64,000 nt of DNA, from contig JARLHX010000262.1 in NCBI GenBank assembly GCA_031292035.1, positions 62,001-126,000 on the forward strand, read 5' to 3'. Shown piece by piece: positions 26,663 through 35,620 of the stretch (its first letter is position 1; each line of letters starts with the position of its first letter). The DNA is from Negativicutes bacterium (GTDB lineage: Bacteria; Bacillota_C; Negativicutes; Sporomusales_B; JARLHX01). The position numbers were made by a program, and so were the translations under genes. A model generated the notes under the pieces. It saw only the letters and a program-made list of their open reading frames with translations. It ran no database searches and was not told the DNA's origin.

Positions 26663-27577
26663 TCAGTACAGGGATTCGATGGTTTTCATGGTCAGAGTGA
26701 GGGTCTCGTTGACCGGAGTCGGGATGCCGAGTTTGCGGCCCTCGAGGATGACCGCGCCGTTGATGGCGTCGATCTCGGTTTTGCGCTTGTGGAGGACGTC
26801 CTGGAGCATGGGGGATTGGTATTCCTGCATGGATTCGGCATAGGACAGCATTTCCTGGGCGCAGTTGGGATAGAGGAGGGGAATGCCAGCGGCGGTGGCC
26901 ACGGCGGCGACTTCGGCTACTGCCATTCGCGCCAGACGGACGGCTTCGGGCCGCTGGAGGAATTTTCTGTTGGTGGCCCGGGTGATGGCGGTGACGGCGT
27001 TGAGTCCGGCGTGGATGGACAGTTTGCTCCAGAGGAGTGACGCGACATTGTTTTCAATGACCGCTGGCAGACCGGCGCGGCTCAGGATGGCGGCCACTGT
27101 GCTCAGACGCGCGTCCGAGCCGCCGGTCCAGGAGGCGATATGGGTATTTTTGATGCCGCTGTGCATGACCAGTCCGGGTTCCAAGACGCTGGCCCCCATC
27201 AGGGTGGTTCCGACCAGCAGGCGTTGGGGTCCGAGCATTTCGGCCAGCTGTTCGAGGTTGCCCAGGCCGTTTTGCAGGCTGAGGACGATGGTCTCGGGTT
27301 TTATGAAGAGTTCGGCAAGCATGGCGGCCTCGGTGGTCTGGGTGGCCTTGACGCAGATGAGGATCAGGTCGCTGGGGCCGACGTCGTTGGCGTCGATGGT
27401 GGCGCGCGGCTGGGCTACAAATTTGTCGGAGGAGGAAATCAGGGAGAGACCGGCGCTATTGATCTTGATGGTATGCTCTTGCCATGTGTCCAGCAAAGTC
27501 ACGGTTTCGCGGCCCTTGGCCAGATAGCTGCCATACAGGCAGCCCATCGCCCCGGCACCGATGATGGCGATTTTCAC
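26663..27577 (-). CDS. 2-dehydropantoate 2-reductase-like (ketopantoate reductase family)
   Basis: I set the start at GTG 27577 (MKIAIIGAGAMGCLYGSYLA), 7 nt after AGGAGG; the frame reaches two codons farther up but that would overlap the site. GxGAMG is the NADP-binding Rossmann motif. The C-terminal helical domain has LWSKLSIHAGLNAVTAITRA, containing the conserved Lys and Asn of the family. ~304 residues. It reduces ketopantoate (pantothenate/CoA pathway) or a related 2-keto acid. Several paralogues per genome are common; a second one begins at 63942. Confidence 0.85.
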   Translation of the reverse strand: MKIAIIGAGAMGCLYGSYLAKGRETVTLLDTWQEHTIKINSAGLSLISSSDKFVAQPRATIDANDVGPSDLILICVKATQTTEAAMLAELFIKPETIVLSLQNGLGNLEQLAEMLGPQRLLVGTTLMGASVLEPGLVMHSGIKNTHIASWTGGSDARLSTVAAILSRAGLPAVIENNVASLLWSKLSIHAGLNAVTAITRATNRKFLQRPEAVRLARMAVAEVAAVATAAGIPLLYPNCAQEMLSYAESMQEYQSPMLQDVLHKRKTEIDAINGAVILEGRKLGIPTPVNETLTLTMKTIESLY

Positions 27578-27754
27578 AGCCACACCTCCTGCTGATTAGA
27601 ATATTCACTCAATTCGTCGCTGCGCAGTTGTCTTCCTTTTTGTGCAATTAATAACTTACTTATGTCCAGGTTGCGGGACGGTTATGCCTGCGCTTTTGGG
27701 AGAAATTATCTGCGGTGCTTGATAGGCCGAAAAACGTGGCCGGCAAATCCCGGG

Positions 27755-29104
27755 TTAATGTCCCGCCTGGTTATTGTTCGGTTTATTAGGCTCATTTACA
27801 TTCCGAAAACTGGCGGGAGCGGGAGCTTGTCCTGCATTTTGCGGGATAGTGCCTACGCCAAACAGAAAGTCGGTGTTTGGTACTGGCGGTCTGGCTATAG
27901 GTGTTGAAAATAGGTATGCGCCTCCAGGAACAGCTGTTAGATTGCGCAGTTTGACCATGGCCGTACGCTGGTCCGGGGAAAGGGTTTTGCTGACCTCGGC
28001 AAACCGGGAGGCATAAAGACAGGATAGCTGACCATCCAGTTCGCCATAACGCTTGATGAGGGAATATATTTTTTCTTTATCTATTGTTTGTCCTGTCATG
28101 GCCTGGCGCAGTTCGGTTGCCACCGCTGCGCGGATGGTTGCAATTTCTTTCATGACCCCGCGTTGTTCGTCAATGATGCTGGTAATCCGTTGTCGTTGCG
28201 TTGGACTTAGCAGATTTAAAAATTCCTGTCCGCTGTCGCCGGTGATGGCAGTGCTGATGAAATAGTTGGGGTTGTTCATGGCAGGATAATCTTTCATGAA
28301 AAAGCCGCCAAAATATGTGCCGTGACGCTCGGGGCAGAAATAGGTATCAGCATTAGCGTTGCCTTTATACCAGGAAAAAAGCTCGCTGGCATACGTCATC
28401 ACCGCGACAAACTGCATATTGGTCAAACCTCGTTTAAGGTTTTCGTCTTCAGGCATATCAGGCCATGATGCCGAATTATTAAAATTCATTTTGGCAAGGT
28501 AGGCCTTTTGTTCTGCAGTGAACGAGGCGATGATTCCGCCCGCGACCTCAGCCCGCCGGACCGTTAGCTGGGCATCGAGGGCATAGAGATTTCCGGTGTA
28601 GGCTTTGACGGCATCAGAGCTCAGTCCAGCTGCACCAGGCGGGAGCCTGCCCTCCAAATTCCGGCGGAAGGCGGTCATTAGAGGGAACCGGTTATAGGCA
28701 AAATTGATAAAAAGAGACTCTTGTTCTTTGGCAAGAGCGATCAAGTTCGCTTTTTGATCAGCGGTTAAAATTTTCAATACATTATTAGCTGCTTTGGAAA
28801 GAAATGTCGTGTTATGGCCATAACCAGCGGTATCCACGTCGCGCATATATTGAAATCCGAAAAAATCGGCGACTTTGCCTGGCGGCATAAAAGTATCGGC
28901 TCCTGCGCTGCCGGTGATGAACGCCAGGCCGCTGAAGGCTATGGTGCTAAGCTGCGCCTTGTCAGACATCGCCTGTTCCAGCGAGTACCCTCTGGTTTGT
29001 TGCGCCGGGCGGCTGCTGTTGCTATCTGCTGCCTTGCCGCAGCCGGACATGAAAATACTGGATGAGAGGACCAATGCCAAAACGTTCAGTAAAATTTTGT
29101 TCAC
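27755..29104 (-). CDS. Lipoprotein with repeated L-T/S-x-x-Q-like motifs
   Basis: GTG start with AAAGGGAG; lipobox ending MSGC. 449 residues. At least four segments recall the LTxxQ motif of Spy/CpxP proteins (LTADQKANLIAL, FTAEQKAYLAKM, LSPTQRQRITSI, LSPDQRTAMVKL), each preceding a helix. There is a Cys/aromatic-rich middle (YFCPERHGTYFGGFFMKDYP). Spy-type proteins are periplasmic chaperones; relatedness is only suggested here. The C-terminus is Pro/Asn-rich. It is monocistronic and in a region between two unrelated genes. Confidence 0.65.
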   Translation of the reverse strand: MNKILLNVLALVLSSSIFMSGCGKAADSNSSRPAQQTRGYSLEQAMSDKAQLSTIAFSGLAFITGSAGADTFMPPGKVADFFGFQYMRDVDTAGYGHNTTFLSKAANNVLKILTADQKANLIALAKEQESLFINFAYNRFPLMTAFRRNLEGRLPPGAAGLSSDAVKAYTGNLYALDAQLTVRRAEVAGGIIASFTAEQKAYLAKMNFNNSASWPDMPEDENLKRGLTNMQFVAVMTYASELFSWYKGNANADTYFCPERHGTYFGGFFMKDYPAMNNPNYFISTAITGDSGQEFLNLLSPTQRQRITSIIDEQRGVMKEIATIRAAVATELRQAMTGQTIDKEKIYSLIKRYGELDGQLSCLYASRFAEVSKTLSPDQRTAMVKLRNLTAVPGGAYLFSTPIARPPVPNTDFLFGVGTIPQNAGQAPAPASFRNVNEPNKPNNNQAGH

Positions 29105-29270
29105 GGCAATCTCCCTTTCAACACATGATGAAAAGTAAGTGAGCAGCCATCCCGTTTGCTTTAGGCGTAGAATATTTAATCGAAATATGTCTAAATTTGT
29201 CTAATTGCTTTCATCATGCCATATTGGCAACCGATTTTCAAGTCCTGCCTTTTCCAGATAAATTATTCAT

Positions 29271-29552
29271 GTGACAAAAAGACCTCGCTGTTTGGGCTGC
29301 TGCCTTTTCACCGAGGTCTTTCATCTATATAAATATGGTTTTCCTTCTTCGAAATTTACGCCGCGCGGACAGAGCTTTGTTCGCACGCGCCCTAGGGCTT
29401 GCCGGCGAAGCTTGGGGCACGTCCCCGACGGTGCATCCGTGCACCGGTGGTGACTGCCGCATCGTCCTGATGCGGCTCCCCTGCGCTTTCGCCGCCTACG
29501 CCCAAGGGCGCGTAGCTCTCGCCGCAAAGCCGCGGCTGGCCTAAATTTCCTG
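29271..29552 (+). repeat. Dispersed structured repeat, copy 1
   Basis: It is about 280 bp, with no coding support. It starts with a hairpin (AAAGACCTCG … CGAGGTCTTT). Then comes a long imperfect stem: ACGCGCCCT near 29385 pairs with AGGGCGCGT near 29508, and the adjacent AGAGCT with AGCTCT. Inner hairpins are GGTGCA-TCCG-TGCACC and GCCGCATC…GATGCGGC. A second copy, in the same orientation, is at 37956. It is GC-rich and could be a structured RNA or a miniature mobile element. The flanking gap 29105-29270 has nothing else I can identify. Confidence 0.65.
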
Positions 29553-29619
29553 TGAGTTAGGGGACGCTGGGCGCGGACGGGGGGAAGCAGAAGCTGATTC
29601 CCCGGCAATAGAGAAACAA

Positions 29620-29646
29620 AAATCCCGCAGCGTGTGCCGCGGGATT
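29620..29646 (-). terminator. Terminator of the aldolase gene
   Basis: AAATCCCGC pairs with GCGGGATTT around a 9-nt loop; on the minus strand TTTTGTTT follows. Confidence 0.75.
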
Positions 29647-29659
29647 TGCTGTGGGATGA

Positions 29660-30430
29660 TTATTTGTTCAGGGCTTGACCGGCTTTGGTCATGTTTTGGA
29701 AGAGGGCGGAGATTTGGCTGGAGGCTACGGTGACGGCGTAGTTGACGCCTTCGGCTTTGCAGCGGGCCAGGTCTTCGGTGCTGTTGGCCAGGGTGCCGAT
29801 CCAGATGCCGAGTTCCTTGCCTTGGCGGTACATATCGGCGATGGCTTTTTTGACTTCGGGATGATTGGCGCCTTCAGCTTTATAGCCCATCGAGACCGAC
29901 AGGTCGGTTGGCCCGATGAAGATCATGTCCACTCCCGGCACAGAGGCGATTTCGGCAAAGTTCTTCATCGCTTCCGGAGTTTCGATATGAACGATGACCA
30001 GGGTGTTGGCATCAGCGGCATCCAGGTATTCGATGCCTTTGTCGTGGCCAAACCGGGCGGCCCGTACCGAATACGCCGTGCCCCGGGTGCCTTTAGGCGG
30101 GTATTTGGCTCTTCTTACCGCTGCTTCGGCGTCAGCCTTGCAGTTGACCATCGGAACGACAACGCCTGCAGCGCCGCGGTCAAGGGCCTTTTGGATGGAG
30201 GTGGGATCGTAGTTTACCCGGACCAGCGCCGGGATGTTGGCTAGCTCGGCGGTACGGACCAGGTCTTCGATTTCCGAATAGCTGAAGGCGCCGTGTTCGT
30301 CGTCGATGCAGATGTAGTCCAGTCCTGCGTAGCCGAGGATTTCGACCAGCGCCGGCGCGTAGAAATTCACAAAGGTACCGACCGCCATTTCACCGCGCTG
30401 CATTTTCTCTTTTAACGGATTTTTCTTCAT
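29660..30430 (-). CDS. HpcH/HpaI aldolase (citrate lyase family)
   Basis: I chose ATG 30430 (MKKNPLKEKMQRGEMAVGTF) because AAAGGAG lies 10 nt upstream. The 256 residues cover the whole TIM-barrel family: IDDEHGAFSY (metal/base region), ALVRV near 75, GAAGVVVPMV, IETPEAMKN and IFIGPTDLSVSMG, which contains the divalent-metal/substrate residues. Relatives cleave 4-hydroxy-2-oxo acids to pyruvate and an aldehyde. Substrate unknown. It stands alone on the minus strand. Confidence 0.9.
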   Translation of the reverse strand: MKKNPLKEKMQRGEMAVGTFVNFYAPALVEILGYAGLDYICIDDEHGAFSYSEIEDLVRTAELANIPALVRVNYDPTSIQKALDRGAAGVVVPMVNCKADAEAAVRRAKYPPKGTRGTAYSVRAARFGHDKGIEYLDAADANTLVIVHIETPEAMKNFAEIASVPGVDMIFIGPTDLSVSMGYKAEGANHPEVKKAIADMYRQGKELGIWIGTLANSTEDLARCKAEGVNYAVTVASSQISALFQNMTKAGQALNK

Positions 30431-30556
30431 GATACACACTCTCCTTTAGTCGTTCGAAGCTTATTTACTATATATTTACCATTACAGCGCGATCTCCTCC
30501 ATAAATTTACCATTGTCTGACTTTGATCTGGTTCTATTATCGTCCGGCTCAGCGAA

Positions 30557-30585
30557 AAAGCCTTCCGGACGACCCGGAAGGCTTT
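30557..30585 (-). terminator. Terminator of the SBP/diguanylate cyclase operon
   Basis: AAAGCCTTCCGG pairs with CCGGAAGGCTTT around 5 nt. T-rich after it on the minus strand. Confidence 0.8.
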
Positions 30586-30596
30586 GGTTTTGTGCT

Positions 30597-32504
30597 TTAT
30601 GCGAGGTGTTGACGGTGGCGTTTTTTTTCGTCATACATCTTGTTGTCCGCCTCGGAGTAGAGTTCAGCCATGCCGATGCTGCCGTCCGGCCGCCAGGCAC
30701 AGCCTACCGACAGGCGCAGAGCGGGGGTACGTTCCCTAAAGCTATTTTCCACCCCGGCGTAGATGGCAGCCACCATGGCATGTGTTTCTTCCTCTGAGCC
30801 GTCTGGCAGGAAAATGACAAATTCATCGCCGCCCACCCGGGCCAGGGCCCGCTGTCCGGCCGCACCGGTGAGCACCTGGGCGGCATCCTGCAGCAGCTGG
30901 TCTCCGGCCGGATGGCCCCAATGGTCGTTGACGGTTTTCAGGCCGTCGATATCGCAGACGATCACGCCGCAGATTTCCCCTGACAGTTGTAGTTTTCCCA
31001 TTTCCAGCTCGAAATAAGTACGGTTCTTTACCGCGGTGAGACTGTCGTGAAAACTGAGAAAATGGAGCTGGGCCTCGGCGGCCTTGCGTTCGGAAATATC
31101 GGTGTAGATGGCGTAATACAAGGTGCGTTCGCCGAATTGCCGAAAAGAGAAGCGCGCGATTGATACCGGAGCGAGCGATCCGTCCTTGCGGAGGCGGGTC
31201 GTTTCCTCGCGGGCCGAGTCGCCATCTTCGAACAGCAGTAGATGTTGGCTGATATCGGCAATTTCATCTGTGATCAAAAAGTCGAATATTTGCCGGTCAA
31301 TGATATCAGCCAGTGTATAGCCGAAAATGGCGGTAAAGGCAGGGTTGACGTTGAGTACCCGCATTTCTTCGTCAAAAATCAGGATGCCTTCCGGGCTGTT
31401 TTCAAACAGCTTTTCAAACCGGACCTTTTCCAGCTCCAGCGCTTTGGTGCGGTCCTCCACCATTTGTTCCATATTCGAATTGAGGTTTTCGATGTTTTCC
31501 GCCATCTGGTTGACCCCGGTCAGCAGGCTGCGGAATTCATCTTCACCCTGGACGCCGACCCGTTCTTTAAACCGCCCCTGGCCTAACGCCGCGGTGACAC
31601 TCGCCAGATCGCGCAGCGGGCGGAGCAGGCGGGCTGATAAATACACTGTCCCGCCGAGGGCGATGGCTAGAGACAGCAAGAATACCGTGATCATGACCGA
31701 AGTTGAAAGCGACTGGTGCTGCCGGGCGCTTTCCTTTAGCTGCTCATCGGCAGCTTGCTCCAGTGTCAGCATGTCGCTGGCGGCGGTTTCCAGCAGATAT
31801 TCATTACTGCGCTGCCGGTCCTGGAGTGCTTTCAGCTTGTCCAGCACCAAAAGATAATCACTGGCGATAATGCCGGCATGGGCGCCGGCCAGCCGGACCT
31901 CGGTATTGCCTCCGGCCTGGCGCAGACGGTCGGTGAGTGCCGCAACCTCGCGCCCGGCCAGTACCGCAGCCACCCGGTCGCCCTCGCTGCCCCCCTGGCC
32001 GCTTTTAGCGAGCAGCAAAAACCAATAAAACTGGTTGATATCGGCGTCTTTGGTCGGCCAGTACATCGTCCGCAGCTCGCCGACCGTCGCCAAAAACTCC
32101 TCGTTCAGCCGCGAACCTTCGCTCTGCAGGGCGCGGTGCTGGTCTTCGTAGATGACATACTGAGAAAAAGTGCTGGTATAGCGGTCCAGCGCGCCGGCCA
32201 TATTCGGCCAGACTTTCACAGACAGGGACGAATCCCGCCGGACGGTTGTCAAAAGATCGCGGGCTTCTTCCAGTTCTTCCGCAGCCAGTACGGCGAAGCG
32301 CCGCTCGCCGGTCAGGGCATAGGTCTTTTCGTTCATGCGGGCGGTGACCGTCATTTCAAGCACATGCTCCACAGCATGCCATTCGGAAAAGCGGACACTC
32401 AGCTCCTGCAACGCGAACCAAGCCACAGCACCGTGCAGCAAAATGAGCGACAATAGCAGAATGAAAACCCCGCTCAATTTTTGGCGAAACGATAGATTCT
32501 TCAC
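30597..32504 (-). CDS. Membrane diguanylate cyclase, HAMP-PAS-GGDEF
   Basis: GTG start with AAGGGA. 635 residues: a first membrane helix (~10-30), a long helical extracytoplasmic sensor (~31-280), second helix (~272-295), HAMP (~295-345), coiled coil, PAS (~365-480, FENSPEGILIFDEEMRVLNV) and GGDEF (~485-635). The active site is ARVGGDEFVIFLP. The RxxD product-inhibition site is absent before it. It makes c-di-GMP under control of membrane and PAS inputs. It lies 30 nt after the solute-binding protein gene, so the binding protein may be its ligand-sensing partner; this is an inference. Confidence 0.9.
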   Translation of the reverse strand: MKNLSFRQKLSGVFILLLSLILLHGAVAWFALQELSVRFSEWHAVEHVLEMTVTARMNEKTYALTGERRFAVLAAEELEEARDLLTTVRRDSSLSVKVWPNMAGALDRYTSTFSQYVIYEDQHRALQSEGSRLNEEFLATVGELRTMYWPTKDADINQFYWFLLLAKSGQGGSEGDRVAAVLAGREVAALTDRLRQAGGNTEVRLAGAHAGIIASDYLLVLDKLKALQDRQRSNEYLLETAASDMLTLEQAADEQLKESARQHQSLSTSVMITVFLLSLAIALGGTVYLSARLLRPLRDLASVTAALGQGRFKERVGVQGEDEFRSLLTGVNQMAENIENLNSNMEQMVEDRTKALELEKVRFEKLFENSPEGILIFDEEMRVLNVNPAFTAIFGYTLADIIDRQIFDFLITDEIADISQHLLLFEDGDSAREETTRLRKDGSLAPVSIARFSFRQFGERTLYYAIYTDISERKAAEAQLHFLSFHDSLTAVKNRTYFELEMGKLQLSGEICGVIVCDIDGLKTVNDHWGHPAGDQLLQDAAQVLTGAAGQRALARVGGDEFVIFLPDGSEEETHAMVAAIYAGVENSFRERTPALRLSVGCAWRPDGSIGMAELYSEADNKMYDEKKRHRQHLA

Positions 32505-32534
32505 CGCGAAAATCCCTTCAACGCAAAGATGCCG

Positions 32535-33809
32535 TTATTTCGATAGTCCCTGGATTTTTGCCGCGGCGCGGGTGATGATTTCCTCCTGCTGCTCCGGCAA
32601 CTCCAAAAACTCGATAAACAGATTGAGGCCAGCGGCCGCTACCTGGGGCGAGGCCGATAAATCATAGTTGAACACCCAATGTGGGGTTGTCTGGATCTCT
32701 TTTAGCATTCGCTGCTGCATCGGTGAGTAAAAGTTGGGCAGGGTGCCAAGATGGGGCACAAATGCGCCTGATCCGCGGCTCATGGCTTTGAGGGAATCCA
32801 CCGAGGCCAGATAGGTCAGCGCCTCTTTGGCACCCTGCTTTTGGACGGCGTTCTTGGAGAGCACCAGACCGTCGATCGCCCCCAGGGCGCACAGCGGGAC
32901 GTTTTCGTCGACAACCGGAAAAGCGAAATAATCGTAGTCTTCTCCCTGCCGCCACTGGCGGCTGGTATAATCGCCGATAATCCAGGTGCCCATCAGGGTC
33001 ATTGCCGCCTCACCCGTGAACACCGCCTGATCCGCGCCGGAATCCCAGGCGACCTGGACAGGGCGGGTGTTGAAATAGCCTTTTGCCAGAAGGTCGGACC
33101 AAAGGGCAAAGACTCGCCGTACCTCCGGGTCGGCGTAGGAGGCCTTGCCGTCCATCAGCCGCTGCCGGTATTCATAGCCGGCGGTGCCGAGGAGCAGGTA
33201 GTCGAACCAAAACTGGGCCGGCCATTTTTCTTTGGCGCCGAGAGCGATCGGGGTCACGCCGGAGGCTTTGAGGCGCTGGCAGGCGGCGAGAAACTCGGGC
33301 CAAGTCCGAGGCGGCTCGACACCGGCGGCCGCAAAGACCTTTTTATTATAGAAAAAGCAGACATAATGCTGAGTGATCGGGATCAGGTATTTCTTGCCGT
33401 CATAGGTGCAGGCTGCATCCACCGAAGGGCTGACGCTGCCTGGCAGGCCGGCGGCTTGCCAAACGTCATCTAACGGTTCCAGCTTGTCGAGCACCGAGCG
33501 CGTCCTCGCCCCCGCCCAATAAGAATAAAGGTCGGGGGAACGCCGCGAATCCAGGGTCTCGCGGATGCTGGTCTTATAGGCTTCATGATCGAGCGGCGTG
33601 GCCACCAGTTCGAAAGCGGCGCTTTTTTTATTGAAGGTTTCGACCATTTCCTGAACGCCGCCGCTCAAAGTGCCGGAAAAATAGTGGAGGAGGGTGACTT
33701 TTTTCTTGCTGTCCTGCGGTCCCGGGCTCGCGCCTTTGCCGCCTGAGCAACCGGCAAGGAATCCAGCCGCCAGAACCAGAGCTAAAAAAGAAATCATCAC
33801 GCGCTTCAT
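32535..33809 (-). CDS. Lipoprotein extracellular solute-binding protein (sugar type, family 1)
   Basis: I chose ATG 33809 (MKRVMISFLALVLAAGFLAG) 7 nt after AGAGGG; lipobox LAGC. The mature 400 residues are a family-1 binding protein: TLLHYFSGTLSGGVQEMVET, then TPLDHEAYKTSIRETLDS, and a GTWIIGDY motif. These capture sugars and pass them to ABC permeases, but no permease or ATPase gene follows. The next gene is a diguanylate cyclase, 30 nt away. It may therefore serve as a sensor subunit rather than a transporter part. Confidence 0.87.
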   Translation of the reverse strand: MKRVMISFLALVLAAGFLAGCSGGKGASPGPQDSKKKVTLLHYFSGTLSGGVQEMVETFNKKSAAFELVATPLDHEAYKTSIRETLDSRRSPDLYSYWAGARTRSVLDKLEPLDDVWQAAGLPGSVSPSVDAACTYDGKKYLIPITQHYVCFFYNKKVFAAAGVEPPRTWPEFLAACQRLKASGVTPIALGAKEKWPAQFWFDYLLLGTAGYEYRQRLMDGKASYADPEVRRVFALWSDLLAKGYFNTRPVQVAWDSGADQAVFTGEAAMTLMGTWIIGDYTSRQWRQGEDYDYFAFPVVDENVPLCALGAIDGLVLSKNAVQKQGAKEALTYLASVDSLKAMSRGSGAFVPHLGTLPNFYSPMQQRMLKEIQTTPHWVFNYDLSASPQVAAAGLNLFIEFLELPEQQEEIITRAAAKIQGLSK

Positions 33810-34006
33810 GGGCAAGCCCTCTTTCCCTGTTCCCAGTTATCGCTGCCTTGCCAGAGGCAAAACTACATAACATTCGAGAATGTATAGACTACCTTCTGGA
33901 AAAAAACAATAATTCCTGTCAAAAAAATATATTTTTCGACAAGATATGTTATTTGAGGGAAAATCAGATGCATGGGCCAAGAGGCAGCCCCGGCACCAGG
34001 CATAAA

Positions 34007-34034
34007 AAAGCCTTCCGGGTGGCCGGAAGGCTTT
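34007..34034 (-). terminator. Terminator of the small gene at 34050
   Basis: AAGCCTTCCGG pairs with CCGGAAGGCTT around a short loop; A-run 34004-34009 reads as T's on the minus strand. It has almost the same stem as the terminator at 30557. Confidence 0.8.
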
Positions 34035-34049
34035 GCAGGCAAAATTAGG

Positions 34050-34271
34050 TTAGTCCTTTCTGATAAGGATGTTGTTGCGGCCATAGGTGTCTTTGACATG
34101 GGTATGGCTGCTGAGATGGACGCTGTCCTGTTTTTGGGTGCGCTGGGCCGGGTTTTGCTTGGCAGTCGTGCCGCCAGCTTTTTTCTGGCCCGGGAAGGGG
34201 ACTTTCCTGGAGGATGTCGTCCGTCCGGTTGGGCCGGAGGTAGAGGAAGGCAGGACATTGGGAACGTTCAC
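34050..34271 (-). CDS. Small hydrophilic protein, 73 residues
   Basis: GTG 34271 has AGGAGG 7 nt upstream; a terminator follows. The product starts MNVPNVLPSSTSGPTGRTTS and has basic and Gln-rich stretches (PGQKKAGGTTAKQNPAQRTQ), then ends YGRNNILIRKD. It is probably disordered apart from the C-terminus. I do not recognise it. The clear ribosome site and terminator support expression. Confidence 0.55.
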   Translation of the reverse strand: MNVPNVLPSSTSGPTGRTTSSRKVPFPGQKKAGGTTAKQNPAQRTQKQDSVHLSSHTHVKDTYGRNNILIRKD

Positions 34272-34558
34272 AGAGTAACCTCCTAGTTGAACAAGTCTCT
34301 ATATCTTATTATCGGAGGGATCGGGGATTTTGTTAATTCCCTTTTGGCGCTTTGCTGGCTGGTAATGGCCGGTTTTCGCGCTATGAGGGGGTACAGCGGA
34401 GTCTATTCTCTCTTTTTCTGCCGGACTTCGACTCAGGCAGTCGGTAGTTGCCGAAAATAGGGAATAATGGGAAGGTTTTTTCCTGGAGATGATTTTTTTG
34501 TATATTTATATAGCCTGAGACACAAAATACTACTGCAAAAGGAAAGGGGGGAATAAAA

Positions 34559-34876
34559 TTGTTCAAAGCTACCAGCAACGAGTATCTGTCCAACGGCGTG
34601 ATCCTGACCCCGGCTAACCCCGAGGCCTATGAGAATGTCACGATCGTCTACAACGGACTGCTCTCCAAATCCGGCGCGCAGGAGCTCTTTGCCCATGTCG
34701 GCTTCGGCCCAGACTGGCAAGGCGCACAGGATCTGAGAATGATCAGAACGAAATCCGGCTATGAGGCCACCATTCCGGCCGCCAACGCCGAGTCGCTCAA
34801 CGTTGCTTTCAAAGATCCGGCGAACAATTGGGACAATAATTATGGTTCCAATTATATTTTCAACGTCGACAACTAA
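34559..34876 (+). CDS. Stand-alone carbohydrate-binding protein (CBM25/53-like)
   Basis: TTG start with a GGGGGG site 8 nt upstream. The 105-residue protein consists of one beta-sandwich starch-binding-type domain: VTIVYNGLLSKSGAQELFAH, VGFGPDWQGAQDLRM and a typical end with FKDPANNWDNNYGSNYIFNV. These modules bind alpha-glucans and are usually fused to amylases; here no enzyme or signal peptide is present. A cytoplasmic glycogen-binding or regulatory role is possible. Confidence 0.75.
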   Translation: MFKATSNEYLSNGVILTPANPEAYENVTIVYNGLLSKSGAQELFAHVGFGPDWQGAQDLRMIRTKSGYEATIPAANAESLNVAFKDPANNWDNNYGSNYIFNVDN

Positions 34877-34882
34877 ACGAAA

Positions 34883-34915
34883 AAAACGGCCTATCCACTG
34901 CGGATAGGCCGTTTT
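34883..34915. terminator. Bidirectional terminator
   Basis: AAAACGGCCTATCC pairs perfectly with GGATAGGCCGTTTT around 5 nt, between convergent genes. Confidence 0.88.
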
Positions 34916-34924
34916 CATAGGCAA

Positions 34925-35362
34925 TCAGCGATATTCGAGGTACGGGGTCTTGACGACGATTTGCGAGGGATTGTTGGAAATGGTCAGTGTCTTGCCGGCC
35001 TTGTAGTCAAAGAAGAAGGGGAAGGAGCGGTCGGCAAAGGTGTTGGCCCGGTACTGGACGATGATGTTCTGCTGCGCGGTGTTCAGGAGGAAGTGGTGGC
35101 TCTGTTCACTGGTGGGATTGAAGGTGAAGGAGTCGAGTACAGTGACGCCTGAGCGTATTTCCACCACGACATTTTTGATTTTGTAGAGGGTGATGGTGTC
35201 TTCGTCACCATAGGCGGTGGTGTAGAAGGTTTGCCAGAAGCGATCGCCGTCGATCTTGGCAGTCACGTCGATCACCTGGTCGGCGGCCTGAACCGGTAGG
35301 TTGAATGCCCCTAGCGCCGCGATCATCACAGCCAGGAGCAAGAATACTTTTAGTTTTTGCAT
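34925..35362 (-). CDS. Secreted protein of unknown function, 145 residues
   Basis: ATG 35362 with GGAGGG 7 nt upstream. A signal peptide (MQKLKVFLLLAVMIAALGAF…QAADQ) is clear. The mature ~120 residues are beta-rich with no Cys (VIDVTAKIDGDRFWQT, TITLYKIKNVVVEIRSG, YRANTFADRSFPFFFDYKAG). Possibly a small periplasmic or surface protein. I do not recognise a family. Confidence 0.65.
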   Translation of the reverse strand: MQKLKVFLLLAVMIAALGAFNLPVQAADQVIDVTAKIDGDRFWQTFYTTAYGDEDTITLYKIKNVVVEIRSGVTVLDSFTFNPTSEQSHHFLLNTAQQNIIVQYRANTFADRSFPFFFDYKAGKTLTISNNPSQIVVKTPYLEYR

Positions 35363-35620
35363 AGCAAAACCCTCCTGCAAAGTTGTCCTTATTTTAACAT
35401 AACGTATTCGTCATCGCCGATTTTAACTCCTGCTGGTAATCAGGGACGGTGGCGGCCAGATGGAAAAAACAGCGCAAAAGGCGCTGCTTTTTTTCGCCTA
35501 TGTTGGCTGGTCATGCCGGAGTTTGGCACTATGCTGGGCTCTTTACCGAGAATTCTTGTCAGAAAACAGGAATTTTCTGGACTGGCATGGAAGTATAACG
35601 GCGATGGAGAGGAGAATGAA

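Noticed and set aside
29335..29544. A plus-strand frame of 69 codons inside the structured repeat
   Set aside because: It lies wholly within the repeat, has no ribosome site and its composition follows the stems.
32841..33473. A plus-strand frame of 210 codons opposite the solute-binding protein
   Set aside because: It is antisense to a clear family member and has no ribosome site.
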